From Flavobacterium difficile (GTDB lineage Bacteria; Bacteroidota; Bacteroidia; Flavobacteriales; Flavobacteriaceae), in NCBI RefSeq assembly GCF_011392115.1, contig NZ_JAAJBT010000002.1:434001-498000 (forward strand): DNA of 64,000 nucleotides, in the 5' to 3' direction. A program made the position numbers and the translations under genes. The notes under the pieces are model-generated. The model did not search any database and was not told where the DNA came from. It saw nothing but the letters and a program-made list of their open reading frames with translations. Below, one piece after another: positions 1-8,594 of this stretch. Position 1 is the first letter of the stretch; the number at the start of each line of letters is the position of its first letter.

Positions 1-74
1 ACAAAGAAGGCATCAATCATTTGCCAGCTGGCGAAGATTTTTTGAGAGCCCTACGCATTGAAATTTTGGAGTAA
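1..74 (+). CDS. C-terminal end of an unidentified protein (partial)
   Basis: An open frame enters from the left edge and stops at the TAA at 72-74. The readable tail is about 23 residues and ends LRIEILE. No family can be named from so little. It converges with the hydrolase gene on the opposite strand, whose stop lies 13 bases further on. Confidence 0.5.
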   Translation, partial: KEGINHLPAGEDFLRALRIEILE

Positions 75-87
75 AATTTTTTAAAAA

Positions 88-945
88 TTAATGTGAAGCA
101 ATAAAATTATTAAAAGCAGTTTTAGCTAAAGGACTCGAAAATAAAGAAGCATGTTCGCCACCAGGAATTTCCACAAATGAACTGTTTTGACAAGAAGTAC
201 AAGACAAAATATCTACTTTAAAACTTGGCCAAGAATACATTTGAATAGGTGAATCATTTAAACCTTGCACAAATAGAATGTCTGATTGAAAGCCATTTGT
301 AAAGTTTAATAATGATCGTTGCATATAAGCATTAGGATTGGAAGTGGTTGTGCCGTAAACATTTTTTAATTTAGTGCAGGTAACTCCAGTTGGAATTTGT
401 CCATTTTCTTCTAATTGACATCTGTATACTAAATTTAAAGGACCAGGCGCATTTGCAATAACACCATTAGTTTGATGCATGGTATTTAATCGGGTAACTA
501 AATAGCCACCTTGTGAATGACCTGCTAAAAAAACTTTATTTATGGTAATTCCCAATTGTTCACTAGCGTTATTTTTTACCCATAATAAAGCTGCTTCGGC
601 ATAAGTTATAGTGTCACCAAGTAATAAATTTTCACCAGGATAGGCAACACTAACAAGCATCATGTCATTTCTATCCAAAATGTTTTTAAAATTATCTAAA
701 ATAGTATTTGCAGCATTTAGTATTTCAGAATCGTATAGTACAGTTCCATGAAATACTACTAATACATCTACTTCATTTTGGATGGGTTTATCAACAATCA
801 CATCTACATCTAAGTTGTTGTACGAAACAGTCATCGTTTTTCGATAGGCAGTACTTTCTTGATTGTTGGAAGCTGTGTTCTCTTTCTCACAAGAGATCAT
901 AAAAGTAAAAATAAATAGGGTAAATAAGATACTTTTAGTTTTCAT
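88..945 (-). CDS. Secreted lipoprotein alpha/beta hydrolase
   Basis: A 285-residue protein with a lipoprotein signal peptide: a hydrophobic stretch at residues 5-18 followed by a lipobox ending in Cys19. The hydrolase fold is shown by the FHGTV oxyanion segment (65-69), the nucleophile elbow GHSQGG (Ser144), the acid in GLNDSP (Asp231) and the base in GGEHAS (His265), in the correct order for a complete triad. It is therefore probably an active periplasmic or outer-membrane-tethered esterase or peptidase of the polyester/prolyl-oligopeptidase type. The substrate cannot be read from sequence. Six cysteines in the mature part suggest disulfides. It is a single gene, convergent with the partial gene to its left. 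Confidence 0.75.
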   Translation of the reverse strand: MKTKSILFTLFIFTFMISCEKENTASNNQESTAYRKTMTVSYNNLDVDVIVDKPIQNEVDVLVVFHGTVLYDSEILNAANTILDNFKNILDRNDMMLVSVAYPGENLLLGDTITYAEAALLWVKNNASEQLGITINKVFLAGHSQGGYLVTRLNTMHQTNGVIANAPGPLNLVYRCQLEENGQIPTGVTCTKLKNVYGTTTSNPNAYMQRSLLNFTNGFQSDILFVQGLNDSPIQMYSWPSFKVDILSCTSCQNSSFVEIPGGEHASLFSSPLAKTAFNNFIASH

Positions 946-1050
946 ACTTTTAAATTTAGGTTTTGACCCTAAAAACGTGTAAAGGTTTAATGGGTATAGT
1001 AAATTAAAAAAAAAAGTAAGTCATTTAGAACTACAGGAATTCAGTTTGAT

Positions 1051-1509
1051 TTAAATCCTAGGCTTATTCAAACCTCTATCATATAGAACAATACTTCCAG
1101 CTATAGAAACATTTAAACTTTTCTCCGATTTAAATTTGACTAAATGATGGCATTTTTCCATGGCTTTTTTGGTCATACCATGGTCTTCTGCACCTAACAA
1201 ATAGACACAACGTTGTGGATGATGAAAAGTTTCCAAAGCTACGGCTGTATCGTCGAGTTCCACACCAACTAATCGGGCGCCTTTTGGTAAGTTTTCGTAA
1301 AAAGCTTCAAAAGTATCGTAATGAAAATAAGGAATCGCTTTTACAGCATTATGCGTATCACAAGCTTGTTTGGCATAACGTTTTCCAATCGTAAAAATAA
1401 AACTTGCGCCAAAGTTTTGAGCCGTACGCCAAAGCATGCCTAAATTTTCTGGCGTTTTTCCGTTTTGTATGCCGATTCCGAAGAATTCGTTTATAAAATT
1501 ATCGTTCAT
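1051..1509 (-). CDS. SpoU/TrmH-family RNA 2'-O-methyltransferase
   Basis: A SPOUT-fold methyltransferase of about 152 residues. Family motifs are visible in order: the N-terminal NPENxG-like segment (KTPENLGMLWRTAQNFGA), the central VYLLGAEDHGM motif that binds S-adenosylmethionine in the knot, and the C-terminal LNVSIAGSIVLYD motif. It should methylate a ribose 2'-OH in tRNA or rRNA; which nucleotide cannot be told. The frame is open 30 bases further upstream, but the ATG at 1509 (MNDNFINEFFGIG) is chosen because family members begin close to this point. It is short, lacking the N-terminal RNA-binding extension of RlmB-like enzymes, which resembles TrmL-type proteins. Confidence 0.8.
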   Translation of the reverse strand: MNDNFINEFFGIGIQNGKTPENLGMLWRTAQNFGASFIFTIGKRYAKQACDTHNAVKAIPYFHYDTFEAFYENLPKGARLVGVELDDTAVALETFHHPQRCVYLLGAEDHGMTKKAMEKCHHLVKFKSEKSLNVSIAGSIVLYDRGLNKPRI

Positions 1510-1558
1510 GTTTTGAATAATGGGTTCTTTTAACCGCAAAGTTCACAAAGGTTTAAAT

Positions 1559-1710
1559 TTCGTAAATTACACTTTTTACTTGACTCTTTTAACTTTTCAC
1601 TTGGCTCTTTTTACTTTTCACCTGGCTCTTTCCACTTTTCACTTGGCTCTTCTCACCTGGCTCTTTTCACCTGGCTCTTTTAACTTTTTACTTGGCTCTT
1701 CAATACCAAA
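1559..1710. repeat. Short tandem repeat, ACTTTTC/ACTTGGC/TCTTTTT units
   Basis: About 150 bases made of degenerate copies of a 21-base unit that splits into three heptamers (ACTTTTC ACTTGGC TCTTTTT). The array runs up to the stop codon of the Crp/Fnr gene. It belongs with the other 7-base-periodic arrays in the window. No coding potential is believable here. Confidence 0.8.
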
Positions 1711-2388
1711 CTAAATCATTCTTTGTAATTCTTTTTTATGAATGATGCTAATCTTTTTACCTTGTAAAGAAATCCAACCTTCTTTGTTGAATTCAGATAA
1801 TAATCGGATGCAACTTTCTGTAGCGGTACCAATCATTCCTGCAATTTCTTCACGTGACAATTGAATTTTTAAACTTCCATCTTCAAAAGTTCCAAAATCG
1901 GATTCTAATTTTAAAAGTGTTTCTGCCAAACGTTGTTTTACAGTTTTTTGAGCCAAATTTACCATTCCGTCATCAGCGTCTTTTAAATCACCACAAACCG
2001 ATTTCATCATGTTCAATGAAAATTGATTGTTCTCATTAAAAAATTTTAATATTTCTTGTTTCGGAATAAAGCAAACTTGCATGTCTTCAACAGCTACAGC
2101 ACTCAAATTCGTAGATTCTTCACTAATTAAGGAACGTTGTCCTAATAATTCTCCTTTTTTTACCAATTTTACTATTTGGTCTTTTCCATTATCGCTTAAC
2201 TTGGATAACTTACAAATCCCATCTTTAATACAGTAAATCCCATTTAATAAATCACCTTCATCAAAAATGGTTTCTCCTTTTTTTACAACGTACGAAGTCT
2301 TGCAATCAGCCATTCTGATTAACTCGTCTTTGTTTAACGCCTTTAAAGCACTAAACTCTCTTACTATACATTGTTCACATTTACTCAT
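1711..2388 (-). CDS. Crp/Fnr-family transcriptional regulator, FNR-like
   Basis: A 225-residue regulator with an N-terminal cyclic-nucleotide-binding-type beta roll (about 20-125), a dimerisation helix, and a C-terminal winged helix (LSREEIAGMIGTATESCIRLL, about 176-196) with the E-S-C-I-R recognition pattern. The N-terminus carries Cys4 and Cys7 (MSKCEQC) and Cys29, with more cysteines later. That spacing recalls the iron-sulfur ligands of oxygen-sensing FNR proteins, so an Fe-S sensor is plausible but not proven. It lies divergent from ccoI with a palindromic operator candidate between them, beside the whole high-affinity oxidase cluster, so it is the obvious candidate regulator of that cluster. 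Confidence 0.85.
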   Translation of the reverse strand: MSKCEQCIVREFSALKALNKDELIRMADCKTSYVVKKGETIFDEGDLLNGIYCIKDGICKLSKLSDNGKDQIVKLVKKGELLGQRSLISEESTNLSAVAVEDMQVCFIPKQEILKFFNENNQFSLNMMKSVCGDLKDADDGMVNLAQKTVKQRLAETLLKLESDFGTFEDGSLKIQLSREEIAGMIGTATESCIRLLSEFNKEGWISLQGKKISIIHKKELQRMI

Positions 2389-2429
2389 CTGGTAAAATTA
2401 TTTGAAATCTGTACAAATTTACGAATAGT

Positions 2430-2443
2430 ATGACAAATATCAT
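2430..2443. promoter_or_regulatory. FNR-type operator (ccoI promoter)
   Basis: The sequence ATGACAAATATCAT is an imperfect palindrome centred at 2436.5. It lies 36.5 bases upstream of the final G of a -7-like element TAACCTTTG (2465-2473) in front of ccoI. The same spacing occurs at three other promoters in this window. It could also affect the divergent regulator gene. Binding by the neighbouring Crp/Fnr protein is inferred. Confidence 0.65.
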
Positions 2444-2484
2444 ATTTTACTTATAAACAAAATTTAACCTTTGTTGAAGGTAAA

Positions 2485-4884
2485 ATGAGCATTATTATGG
2501 ACAATAAAAATTGTTTTCATTGTGGTAAAACATATGCTACAAAGGAAGAAATACAATTTGACGCCAAAGGTTTCTGCTGTGTAGGATGCCAAACAGTATA
2601 CGAAATTTTTAGTCAAAACGATTTAACGTGTTATTACGATTTTCAATCGGCTCCAGGAGCAACACCAGTAGAAATTAATGGAAAATATGATTTTTTAGAT
2701 GATGAGAAAATTCAATCCAAATTATTGGAATTTAAAGAAAATGGAACACATATTGTTTCCTTGTACATACCACATATTCACTGCAGTTCATGCATTTGGA
2801 TTTTGGAAAATTTACAAAAACTTCAAAAGGGAATAAGTACTTCTCAAGTCAATTTTACACAGAAAAAAGTCAGAATTATCTATAATCCTGAAACTACTTC
2901 GCTTAAAGAAATTGTGTACATATTGTCTTCTATTGGTTACGAGCCGTATATCAGTTTAGAAAATTACGAAACCGGTAAAAAAGAAATCGACCGAAGTTTA
3001 ATTTATAAACTAGGAATTGCTTTTTTCTGTTTCGGGAACATCATGCTGTTATCGTTTCCCGAATATTTTGAAGTCGATGAATTTTGGATTAACAAATACC
3101 GGAATTTCTTTAGAACCTTAATCTTCTTTTTATCGTTACCTTCTTTTTTGTATTCGGCAAGTGGGTATTACATTTCTGCTTATAAAAGTATCAAATCGAA
3201 CATGCTAAACATTGATATTCCTATTGCTTTAGGAATAATTGTAATGTTTGTACGAAGTGTGATTGATATTACTTTCGATTATGGTCAAGGCTTTTTCGAC
3301 AGTTTAACGGGTTTGGTTTTCTTTATGTTATTAGGGAAATTATTCCAACAAAAAACCTACGATTTCTTGTCTTTTGAACGTGATTATAAATCGTATTTTC
3401 CTATTGCAGTAACCAAAATCAATCAAAATGGCGAAGAAGCACCTTGTCAGATTTATGATATTGAAAAAGGCGACCGACTAATCATTCGTAACCAAGAATT
3501 AATTCCTGTGGATGGGATTCTAATTTCTCCAAAAACAGCTTTAGATTATAGTTTTGTAACAGGTGAAGCCGTTCCGATTGAAAAAAAATCGGGTGATAAA
3601 GTCTTTGCAGGTGGCAAACAAATGGGTGGAATTATTGAAATGGAAGTCTTGTTTTCTGTTTCACAAAGTTACTTAACCCAATTATGGAGCAACGATGTTT
3701 TTCAGAAAAAGATAGATCAAAAGCACAAATCAATTACAGATAAAGTCAGTCAGTTTTTTACACCTGCTTTATTAGTTTTAGCTTTCGGTTCCCTTATTTT
3801 TTGGTGGTTTATTGATGCCTATATGGCTTTTAATGTGTTCACAGCTGTTTTGATTGTAGCTTGTCCATGTGCCTTAGCTTTAACCGCTCCTTTTACTTTA
3901 GGAAACGTGCTACGAATTATGGGAAACAACAAGTTGTATTTAAAAAACGCTCAAGTAATCGAACAAATGGCCAAAGTAGACACGTTAGTTTTTGATAAAA
4001 CAGGAACGATTACTTCTTCACTAAAATCGAATATTGATTATGTGGGTGAAACCTTATCACAACTTGAATTTGCAAAAATTAAAAGTATCGTACGAAATTC
4101 TAATCATCCTTTAAGTCGAAAATTATATGAATTTTTACCACAATCGCAGGTAACTGAAATTTCTAATTACGAAGAAATTGTGGGGAAAGGAATGTTGGCT
4201 ACAATTGATGAGGTTACTTATAAAATAGGTTCGTTACCCTTAATGAAGAATCCGAATTTGTTGGAACAAGATAAAAACACCAAAGTTCATGTTGAAATTG
4301 ATAATTCGTACAAAGGGTATTTTGTATTCAATCACCAGTATAGAGAAGGTTTACACGATTTGTTTTATCAATTAAATAGAAACCATTTTCAAACGATTGT
4401 GCTTTCAGGTGATAACGATGGAGAAAGAGCATTTTTACAAACCATTTTGCCAGAATCTACCAAATTAGTTTTCAATCAGAAACCCGAACAAAAATTAGAA
4501 TTCATTGAAGCTTTACAAAAAGAAGGCAAAAATGTAATGATGATTGGCGATGGTTTAAACGATGCCGGAGCTTTAGCGCAAAGTAATATAGGAATTGCAC
4601 TGTCTGAAAATGTAAATGTGTTTTCTCCCGCTTGTGATGGAATTATGGATGCGTCGCAATTTCATAAACTGTTTGATTACATCCAATATTCTAAAAATGC
4701 GATGAAGACCATATATATGAGTTTTGGCCTATCACTAGTATACAATGCAGTCGGATTAACTTTTGCTTTAACAGGAAAGCTGTCTCCTTTGTTTGCTGCG
4801 ATTATCATGCCTATGAGCGCCATTACCATCGTAAGTTTCGTAACTATTTTTAGTAAGTTTTATGGAAAAAAAATCAAATCCTAA
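2485..4884 (+). CDS. ccoI: Copper-transporting P1B-type ATPase for oxidase assembly (CcoI/FixI)
   Basis: A 799-residue heavy-metal P-type ATPase. The N-terminus has a cysteine-rich metal-binding region (CFHCG and CCVGC), followed by a heavy-metal-associated domain with CSSC (Cys100, Cys103). Membrane helices follow, the CPC ion-binding motif (Cys460-Cys462), the phosphorylation motif DKTGTIT (Asp504) and the hinge GDGLND. This layout is that of CcoI, which exports copper across the inner membrane to supply the cbb3 oxidase; the oxidase genes follow directly. Two ATGs are possible: 2485, or 2497 (MDNKNCF), which leaves a longer leader after the predicted transcription start near 2479. A heptamer repeat begins at its stop codon. 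Confidence 0.93.
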   Translation: MSIIMDNKNCFHCGKTYATKEEIQFDAKGFCCVGCQTVYEIFSQNDLTCYYDFQSAPGATPVEINGKYDFLDDEKIQSKLLEFKENGTHIVSLYIPHIHCSSCIWILENLQKLQKGISTSQVNFTQKKVRIIYNPETTSLKEIVYILSSIGYEPYISLENYETGKKEIDRSLIYKLGIAFFCFGNIMLLSFPEYFEVDEFWINKYRNFFRTLIFFLSLPSFLYSASGYYISAYKSIKSNMLNIDIPIALGIIVMFVRSVIDITFDYGQGFFDSLTGLVFFMLLGKLFQQKTYDFLSFERDYKSYFPIAVTKINQNGEEAPCQIYDIEKGDRLIIRNQELIPVDGILISPKTALDYSFVTGEAVPIEKKSGDKVFAGGKQMGGIIEMEVLFSVSQSYLTQLWSNDVFQKKIDQKHKSITDKVSQFFTPALLVLAFGSLIFWWFIDAYMAFNVFTAVLIVACPCALALTAPFTLGNVLRIMGNNKLYLKNAQVIEQMAKVDTLVFDKTGTITSSLKSNIDYVGETLSQLEFAKIKSIVRNSNHPLSRKLYEFLPQSQVTEISNYEEIVGKGMLATIDEVTYKIGSLPLMKNPNLLEQDKNTKVHVEIDNSYKGYFVFNHQYREGLHDLFYQLNRNHFQTIVLSGDNDGERAFLQTILPESTKLVFNQKPEQKLEFIEALQKEGKNVMMIGDGLNDAGALAQSNIGIALSENVNVFSPACDGIMDASQFHKLFDYIQYSKNAMKTIYMSFGLSLVYNAVGLTFALTGKLSPLFAAIIMPMSAITIVSFVTIFSKFYGKKIKS

Positions 4885-4886
4885 AA

Positions 4887-4972
4887 CGTAAATCCCAAAT
4901 CGTAAATCGTAAATCATAAATCGTAAATCATAAATCGTAAATCATAAATCGTAAATCGTAAATCGTAAATAA
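4887..4972. repeat. Heptamer tandem array, (CGTAAAT/CATAAAT)n
   Basis: About a dozen copies of a 7-base unit, alternating CGTAAAT and CATAAAT, start within a few bases of the ccoI stop codon and end about 15 bases before the FNR-type site of ccoS. It is non-coding. Confidence 0.9.
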
Positions 4973-4987
4973 AAATAAATCCATTAC

Positions 4988-5001
4988 ATGACAAATGTCA
5001 T
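4988..5001. promoter_or_regulatory. FNR-type operator (ccoS-NQP promoter)
   Basis: A perfect palindrome, ATGACA-AA-TGTCAT, centred at 4994.5. The -7 element TAACTTTG lies at 5024-5031, again 36.5 bases from the palindrome centre, so with a start near 5037 the site sits around -42, the class II activator position. It probably switches the oxidase operon on at low oxygen. Confidence 0.75.
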
Positions 5002-5023
5002 ATTTATTGAATCACCACTAATC

Positions 5024-5031
5024 TAACTTTG
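5024..5031 (+). promoter_or_regulatory. -7 promoter element TAnnTTTG for ccoS
   Basis: TAACTTTG matches the Bacteroidota -7 consensus. The expected transcription start near 5037 leaves a 13-base leader to the ccoS ATG at 5050. Confidence 0.6.
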
Positions 5032-5049
5032 TTTAAAACTTATAGAGGT

Positions 5050-5211
5050 ATGAGTATCATATATTTCCTTATAACCATTAGCATTATAATAGCCATTGTG
5101 TTTTTAATTACTTTCATTTTAGCCGTAAGAAGCGGACAATTTGATGACGATTACACCCCTTCTGTGCGCATGCTATTTGACGATGAATTGAAAAAAACTA
5201 AAACTAAATAA
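5050..5211 (+). CDS. ccoS: cbb3-type cytochrome oxidase assembly protein CcoS
   Basis: A 53-residue protein with one N-terminal membrane helix (IIYFLITISIIIAIVFLITF) followed by the CcoS signature RSGQFDD and a short acidic/basic tail. CcoS is needed for insertion of haem and copper into the catalytic subunit of the cbb3 oxidase at the inner membrane. The ATG at 5050 is preferred: it sits right after AGAGG, whereas the upstream TTG at 5029 overlaps the -7 element. It is the first gene of the operon, 13 bases before ccoNO. Confidence 0.9.
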   Translation: MSIIYFLITISIIIAIVFLITFILAVRSGQFDDDYTPSVRMLFDDELKKTKTK

Positions 5212-5224
5212 ATAATCAGTAATT

Positions 5225-7402
5225 ATGGAAATGCAACAATTTCGTTATGATAATAAAATCGTTCGTAATTTTATTTATGCGTCACTACTTTTTGGAGTAG
5301 TCGGAATGTCAGTAGGATTATTAGTAGCGTTCTTTTATCTGTTTCCTAATTTAACAGACGGGATTCCGTGGTTAAGTTATGGAAGATTAAGACCTTTACA
5401 CACCAATGCAGTAATTTTTGCCTTCGTTGGAAATGCGGTTTTCGCTGGAGTGTATTACTCTTTACAACGTTTACTAAAAGCCAGAATGTATAGCGACTTT
5501 TTAAGTCAAGTCAACTTTTGGGGATGGCAACTGATCATTTTAGGAGCGGCCATTACATTACCAATGGGAATTACCACTTCAAAAGAATATGCCGAATTAG
5601 AATGGCCTTTTGATATTGCAATTGCCATAGTTTGGGTAGCCTTCGGAATCAACATGATTGGTACAATTATCAAAAGAAGAGAACGTCATATTTATGTAGC
5701 CATTTGGTTTTACATCGCCACATTTGTAGCAGTGGCTTTATTACACATCGTTAACAGTTTAGCCATTCCGGTTTCTTTAACGAAAAGTTATTCAGTTTAT
5801 GCTGGAGTGCAAGATGCCTTAGTTCAGTGGTGGTACGGACACAATGCCGTTGCGTTTTTCTTAACCACGCCTTTCTTAGGGTTGATGTATTATTTCTTAC
5901 CAAAAGCAGCGAACAGACCAGTGTATTCATACAGATTGTCAATCATTCACTTTTGGTCGTTAATTTTCTTATACATCTGGGCAGGACCTCATCACTTATT
6001 GTATTCAACCTTACCAGATTGGGCACAAAACTTAGGAGTAGTTTTCTCAATCATGTTAATTGCACCTTCATGGGGTGGTATGATTAATGGCTTATTAACA
6101 TTAAGAGGCGCTTGGGACAAAGTAAGAACAGATGCGGTTTTAAAATTCTTCGTAGTTGGAGTAACAGGTTACGGAATGGCAACATTCGAAGGGCCTATGT
6201 TATCTCTTAAAAATGTAAATGCTATTGCACACTTTACAGACTGGATCGTGGCACACGTGCATGTTGGTGCTTTAGCTTGGAATGGTTTCATGACTTTTGG
6301 TATGATTTATTGGATTATTCCACGTATTACGAAAACAAAATTATATTCTGAAAAATTAGCCAATTTCCATTTCTGGATTGGAACCTTAGGAATCATTTTA
6401 TATGCATTACCCATGTATGTAGCTGGTTTTGTGCAATCGTTAATGTGGAAACAATTTAATGAAGACGGAACATTAGTTTACGGACAATTTATGGATACGG
6501 TTGTAGAAATTATGCCTATGTATGCGATGCGTTCTGTGGGTGGTGTTTTATACTTAGCCGGAGTTTTAGTGGGTGTATATAATGTAATAAAAACGGTTAA
6601 AGCAGGTGCACCAGTTGCAGATGAAGAGGCACAAGCAGCAGCTTTACCAACCCTAGCATCAAACCGATTAAGAAATGAAAAAGTGCACGCTTGGTTAGAA
6701 CGCAAACCGGTTCAATTTACTATTTTAACTGTGGTTGCCGTTTCGATTGGAGGTTTAATTCAAATTGTACCTATGTTGATTGTAAAATCTAATATCGCAA
6801 CCATTACAAGTGTAAAGCCTTATTCGCCCTTAGAATTAGAAGGAAGAGATTTATATATCCGTGAAGGCTGTAACAACTGCCACTCACAATTAGTTCGTCC
6901 GTTTAGAAGTGAAGTAAAACGTTACGGAGAATATTCTAAATCTGGAGAATATGTTTACGACCATCCTTTCTTATGGGGTTCTAAAAGAACGGGACCAGAT
7001 TTAATGCGAGTAGGTGGAAAATATCCTCACAGTTGGCACTTTAGTCACATGTGGAATCCACAAGCCACAACTACGGGTTCTATCATGCCAGCGTACAAAT
7101 GGATGTTTGATAATAAAAAAATGAAGCATGACGACATTCAGAAAAAAATGAGTGTCATGAAAACCTTAGGGGTTCCTTATACAGATGCTGACATTGCCAA
7201 TGCTTTTACAAGTATCGAAAAACAAGCACTTGAAATTGAAAAAGGTTTAGAAACAGATCCAAATTTCTCTAAATCTTACGCAGCAAGTAAAGAAAAAGCA
7301 AAACTTACCGGTGAAAAATTTGTACAAATGAAAGACAGAGAAATTGTAGCCTTAATTGCTTACTTACAACGTTTAGGAACCGATATTAAAGTTAAAAAAT
7401 AA
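5225..7402 (+). CDS. ccoN: cbb3-type cytochrome c oxidase, fused subunits I and II (CcoN-CcoO)
   Basis: A 725-residue fusion. Residues about 1-470 are the haem-copper oxidase catalytic subunit with around twelve membrane helices and histidine-bearing segments such as RPLHTNAVIF, WWYGHNAVAF, GPHHLLY and HVHVGALAWNGF. Residues about 495-725 are the CcoO part: a membrane anchor followed by a c-type haem site CNNCH (Cys549, Cys552, His553) and the QLVRPF segment. The enzyme reduces O2 to water with high affinity and pumps protons at the inner membrane. Fusion of CcoN and CcoO is typical of Bacteroidota. CcoQ follows after only three bases. Confidence 0.95.
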   Translation: MEMQQFRYDNKIVRNFIYASLLFGVVGMSVGLLVAFFYLFPNLTDGIPWLSYGRLRPLHTNAVIFAFVGNAVFAGVYYSLQRLLKARMYSDFLSQVNFWGWQLIILGAAITLPMGITTSKEYAELEWPFDIAIAIVWVAFGINMIGTIIKRRERHIYVAIWFYIATFVAVALLHIVNSLAIPVSLTKSYSVYAGVQDALVQWWYGHNAVAFFLTTPFLGLMYYFLPKAANRPVYSYRLSIIHFWSLIFLYIWAGPHHLLYSTLPDWAQNLGVVFSIMLIAPSWGGMINGLLTLRGAWDKVRTDAVLKFFVVGVTGYGMATFEGPMLSLKNVNAIAHFTDWIVAHVHVGALAWNGFMTFGMIYWIIPRITKTKLYSEKLANFHFWIGTLGIILYALPMYVAGFVQSLMWKQFNEDGTLVYGQFMDTVVEIMPMYAMRSVGGVLYLAGVLVGVYNVIKTVKAGAPVADEEAQAAALPTLASNRLRNEKVHAWLERKPVQFTILTVVAVSIGGLIQIVPMLIVKSNIATITSVKPYSPLELEGRDLYIREGCNNCHSQLVRPFRSEVKRYGEYSKSGEYVYDHPFLWGSKRTGPDLMRVGGKYPHSWHFSHMWNPQATTTGSIMPAYKWMFDNKKMKHDDIQKKMSVMKTLGVPYTDADIANAFTSIEKQALEIEKGLETDPNFSKSYAASKEKAKLTGEKFVQMKDREIVALIAYLQRLGTDIKVKK

Positions 7403-7405
7403 GAG

Positions 7406-7576
7406 ATGTTAAAATTTGTCAAACACAACATGGAAGGTATCAATGGGGTGGAAATATTCCCCATTATATCTCTAGTAATTTTCTTTACCATTTTTGTTTC
7501 TTATCTAATTTATGCTTTGTCATACAGCAAAGAACAAGTAAAAATTATGAGTGAATTACCTTTTAACGAAAACTAA
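7406..7576 (+). CDS. ccoQ: CcoQ-like small oxidase subunit
   Basis: A 56-residue ORF not tied to a larger frame: it starts MLKFVKHNMEGI, has one membrane helix (about 17-39, FPIISLVIFFTIFVSYLIYA) and a charged tail. Size, single helix, and position between ccoNO (three bases upstream) and ccoP (twelve bases downstream) match CcoQ, which stabilises the cbb3 complex. Sequence conservation in this family is low, so the call rests mainly on topology and context. Confidence 0.8.
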   Translation: MLKFVKHNMEGINGVEIFPIISLVIFFTIFVSYLIYALSYSKEQVKIMSELPFNEN

Positions 7577-7588
7577 AAATTCAAAACA

Positions 7589-8527
7589 ATGAGAAAATAT
7601 ATTCCAGTATACGTTAGGTTTCCATTTTTTTATGCAATGGTTTTTGCTTTAACAGAATATTTTATTGATTCTGGCGACAGACCTGCTTTTCTAAAATACC
7701 CGATTGTACCCATAATACATGTGTTTTTAATATTCATGTTTATTACCGTTGAAGTAATAATGAAAGCATTAGACAGTGTTTCCTATCATCTTTTATCCGA
7801 AGAAGACAAAGTAAAATTTGATATCGAAAGTGCTAAACCCTTTACTCAAACCGAGACGTTTAAAAAATGGATGTTTAAAATTTCAGCTTTAAAACCCATA
7901 GAGCAGGAAAAAGACATTCAATTAGACCACGATTATGATGGTATTAAAGAGCTTGATAATGGTTTGCCACCTTGGTTTACAGGTTTGTTTTACGCCACGA
8001 TTGTATTTGCTTTAGTGTATTTAGTTCGTTTTCATATTGTGGGAGATTATACGCAAGATCAAGAATATGTACTAGACAATACTTTAGCAGAAAAAGAAAT
8101 AGCAGCATACAATAAAACAGCTCCAGATTTAATGAATGTTGATAAAGTTACGCTATTAACCGAAGAAGCTGCTCTTGCAGAAGGAAAAGCAATTTTTACA
8201 ACTAACTGTGTTCTTTGTCATAAAGCCAATGGAGGTGGAGCAATTGGCCCCAATTTAACAGACACGAGTTGGATTTTAGGTGGTGGAATTAAAAATTTAT
8301 TCAAAACAATTTCTGAAGGAGGCCGACCAGGAAAAGGAATGGTGGCTTGGAAAGAGAGTTTAAAACCCACTGAAATTCAAAAAGTGGCCAGTTATGTATT
8401 GTCGCTACAGGGAACAAAACCTGCAGATGGAAAAGCTCCTGAAGGTGAAGTTTGGGAAGAAAATAGAGTAGCTAAAACGCCAACTGCAGATGTAGTACTT
8501 ACAGATACCGTAACAAAAAATAAATAA
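7589..8527 (+). CDS. ccoP: cbb3-type oxidase cytochrome c subunit III (CcoP), single haem
   Basis: A 312-residue subunit with hydrophobic helices near residues 12-28 and 40-60, a third helix at about 130-150 and a C-terminal cytochrome c domain. Only one haem-attachment motif is present, CVLCH (Cys207, Cys210, His211), with the later methionine ligand likely in GRPGKGMVAW. Classical proteobacterial CcoP has two haem c sites, so this is the shorter one-haem form. It carries electrons towards the CcoO part of the fused subunit on the periplasmic face. It is cotranscribed with ccoSNOQ, and a strong hairpin follows its stop. Confidence 0.92.
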   Translation: MRKYIPVYVRFPFFYAMVFALTEYFIDSGDRPAFLKYPIVPIIHVFLIFMFITVEVIMKALDSVSYHLLSEEDKVKFDIESAKPFTQTETFKKWMFKISALKPIEQEKDIQLDHDYDGIKELDNGLPPWFTGLFYATIVFALVYLVRFHIVGDYTQDQEYVLDNTLAEKEIAAYNKTAPDLMNVDKVTLLTEEAALAEGKAIFTTNCVLCHKANGGGAIGPNLTDTSWILGGGIKNLFKTISEGGRPGKGMVAWKESLKPTEIQKVASYVLSLQGTKPADGKAPEGEVWEENRVAKTPTADVVLTDTVTKNK

Positions 8528-8532
8528 TAATC

Positions 8533-8561
8533 ATTTGGATGTAAGGGTGTTACATCCAAAT
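8533..8561. terminator. Stem-loop between ccoP and ccoG
   Basis: A perfect 12-bp stem (8533-8544 with 8550-8561, core TTTGGATGTAA) with a GGGTG loop. Only a short TTTG follows the 3' arm, so it may be an mRNA-stabilising or partial-termination hairpin rather than a full terminator; it would set CcoNOQP apart from the downstream assembly genes. Confidence 0.55.
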
Positions 8562-8594
8562 TTGTTGCAGCAGAAATGCAAAATATAAAAAGTG

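Noticed and set aside
5751..6705. ORFs of 63-86 codons overlapping ccoNO in other frames
   Set aside because: ccoNO is unambiguous along its whole length; the others are shadows.
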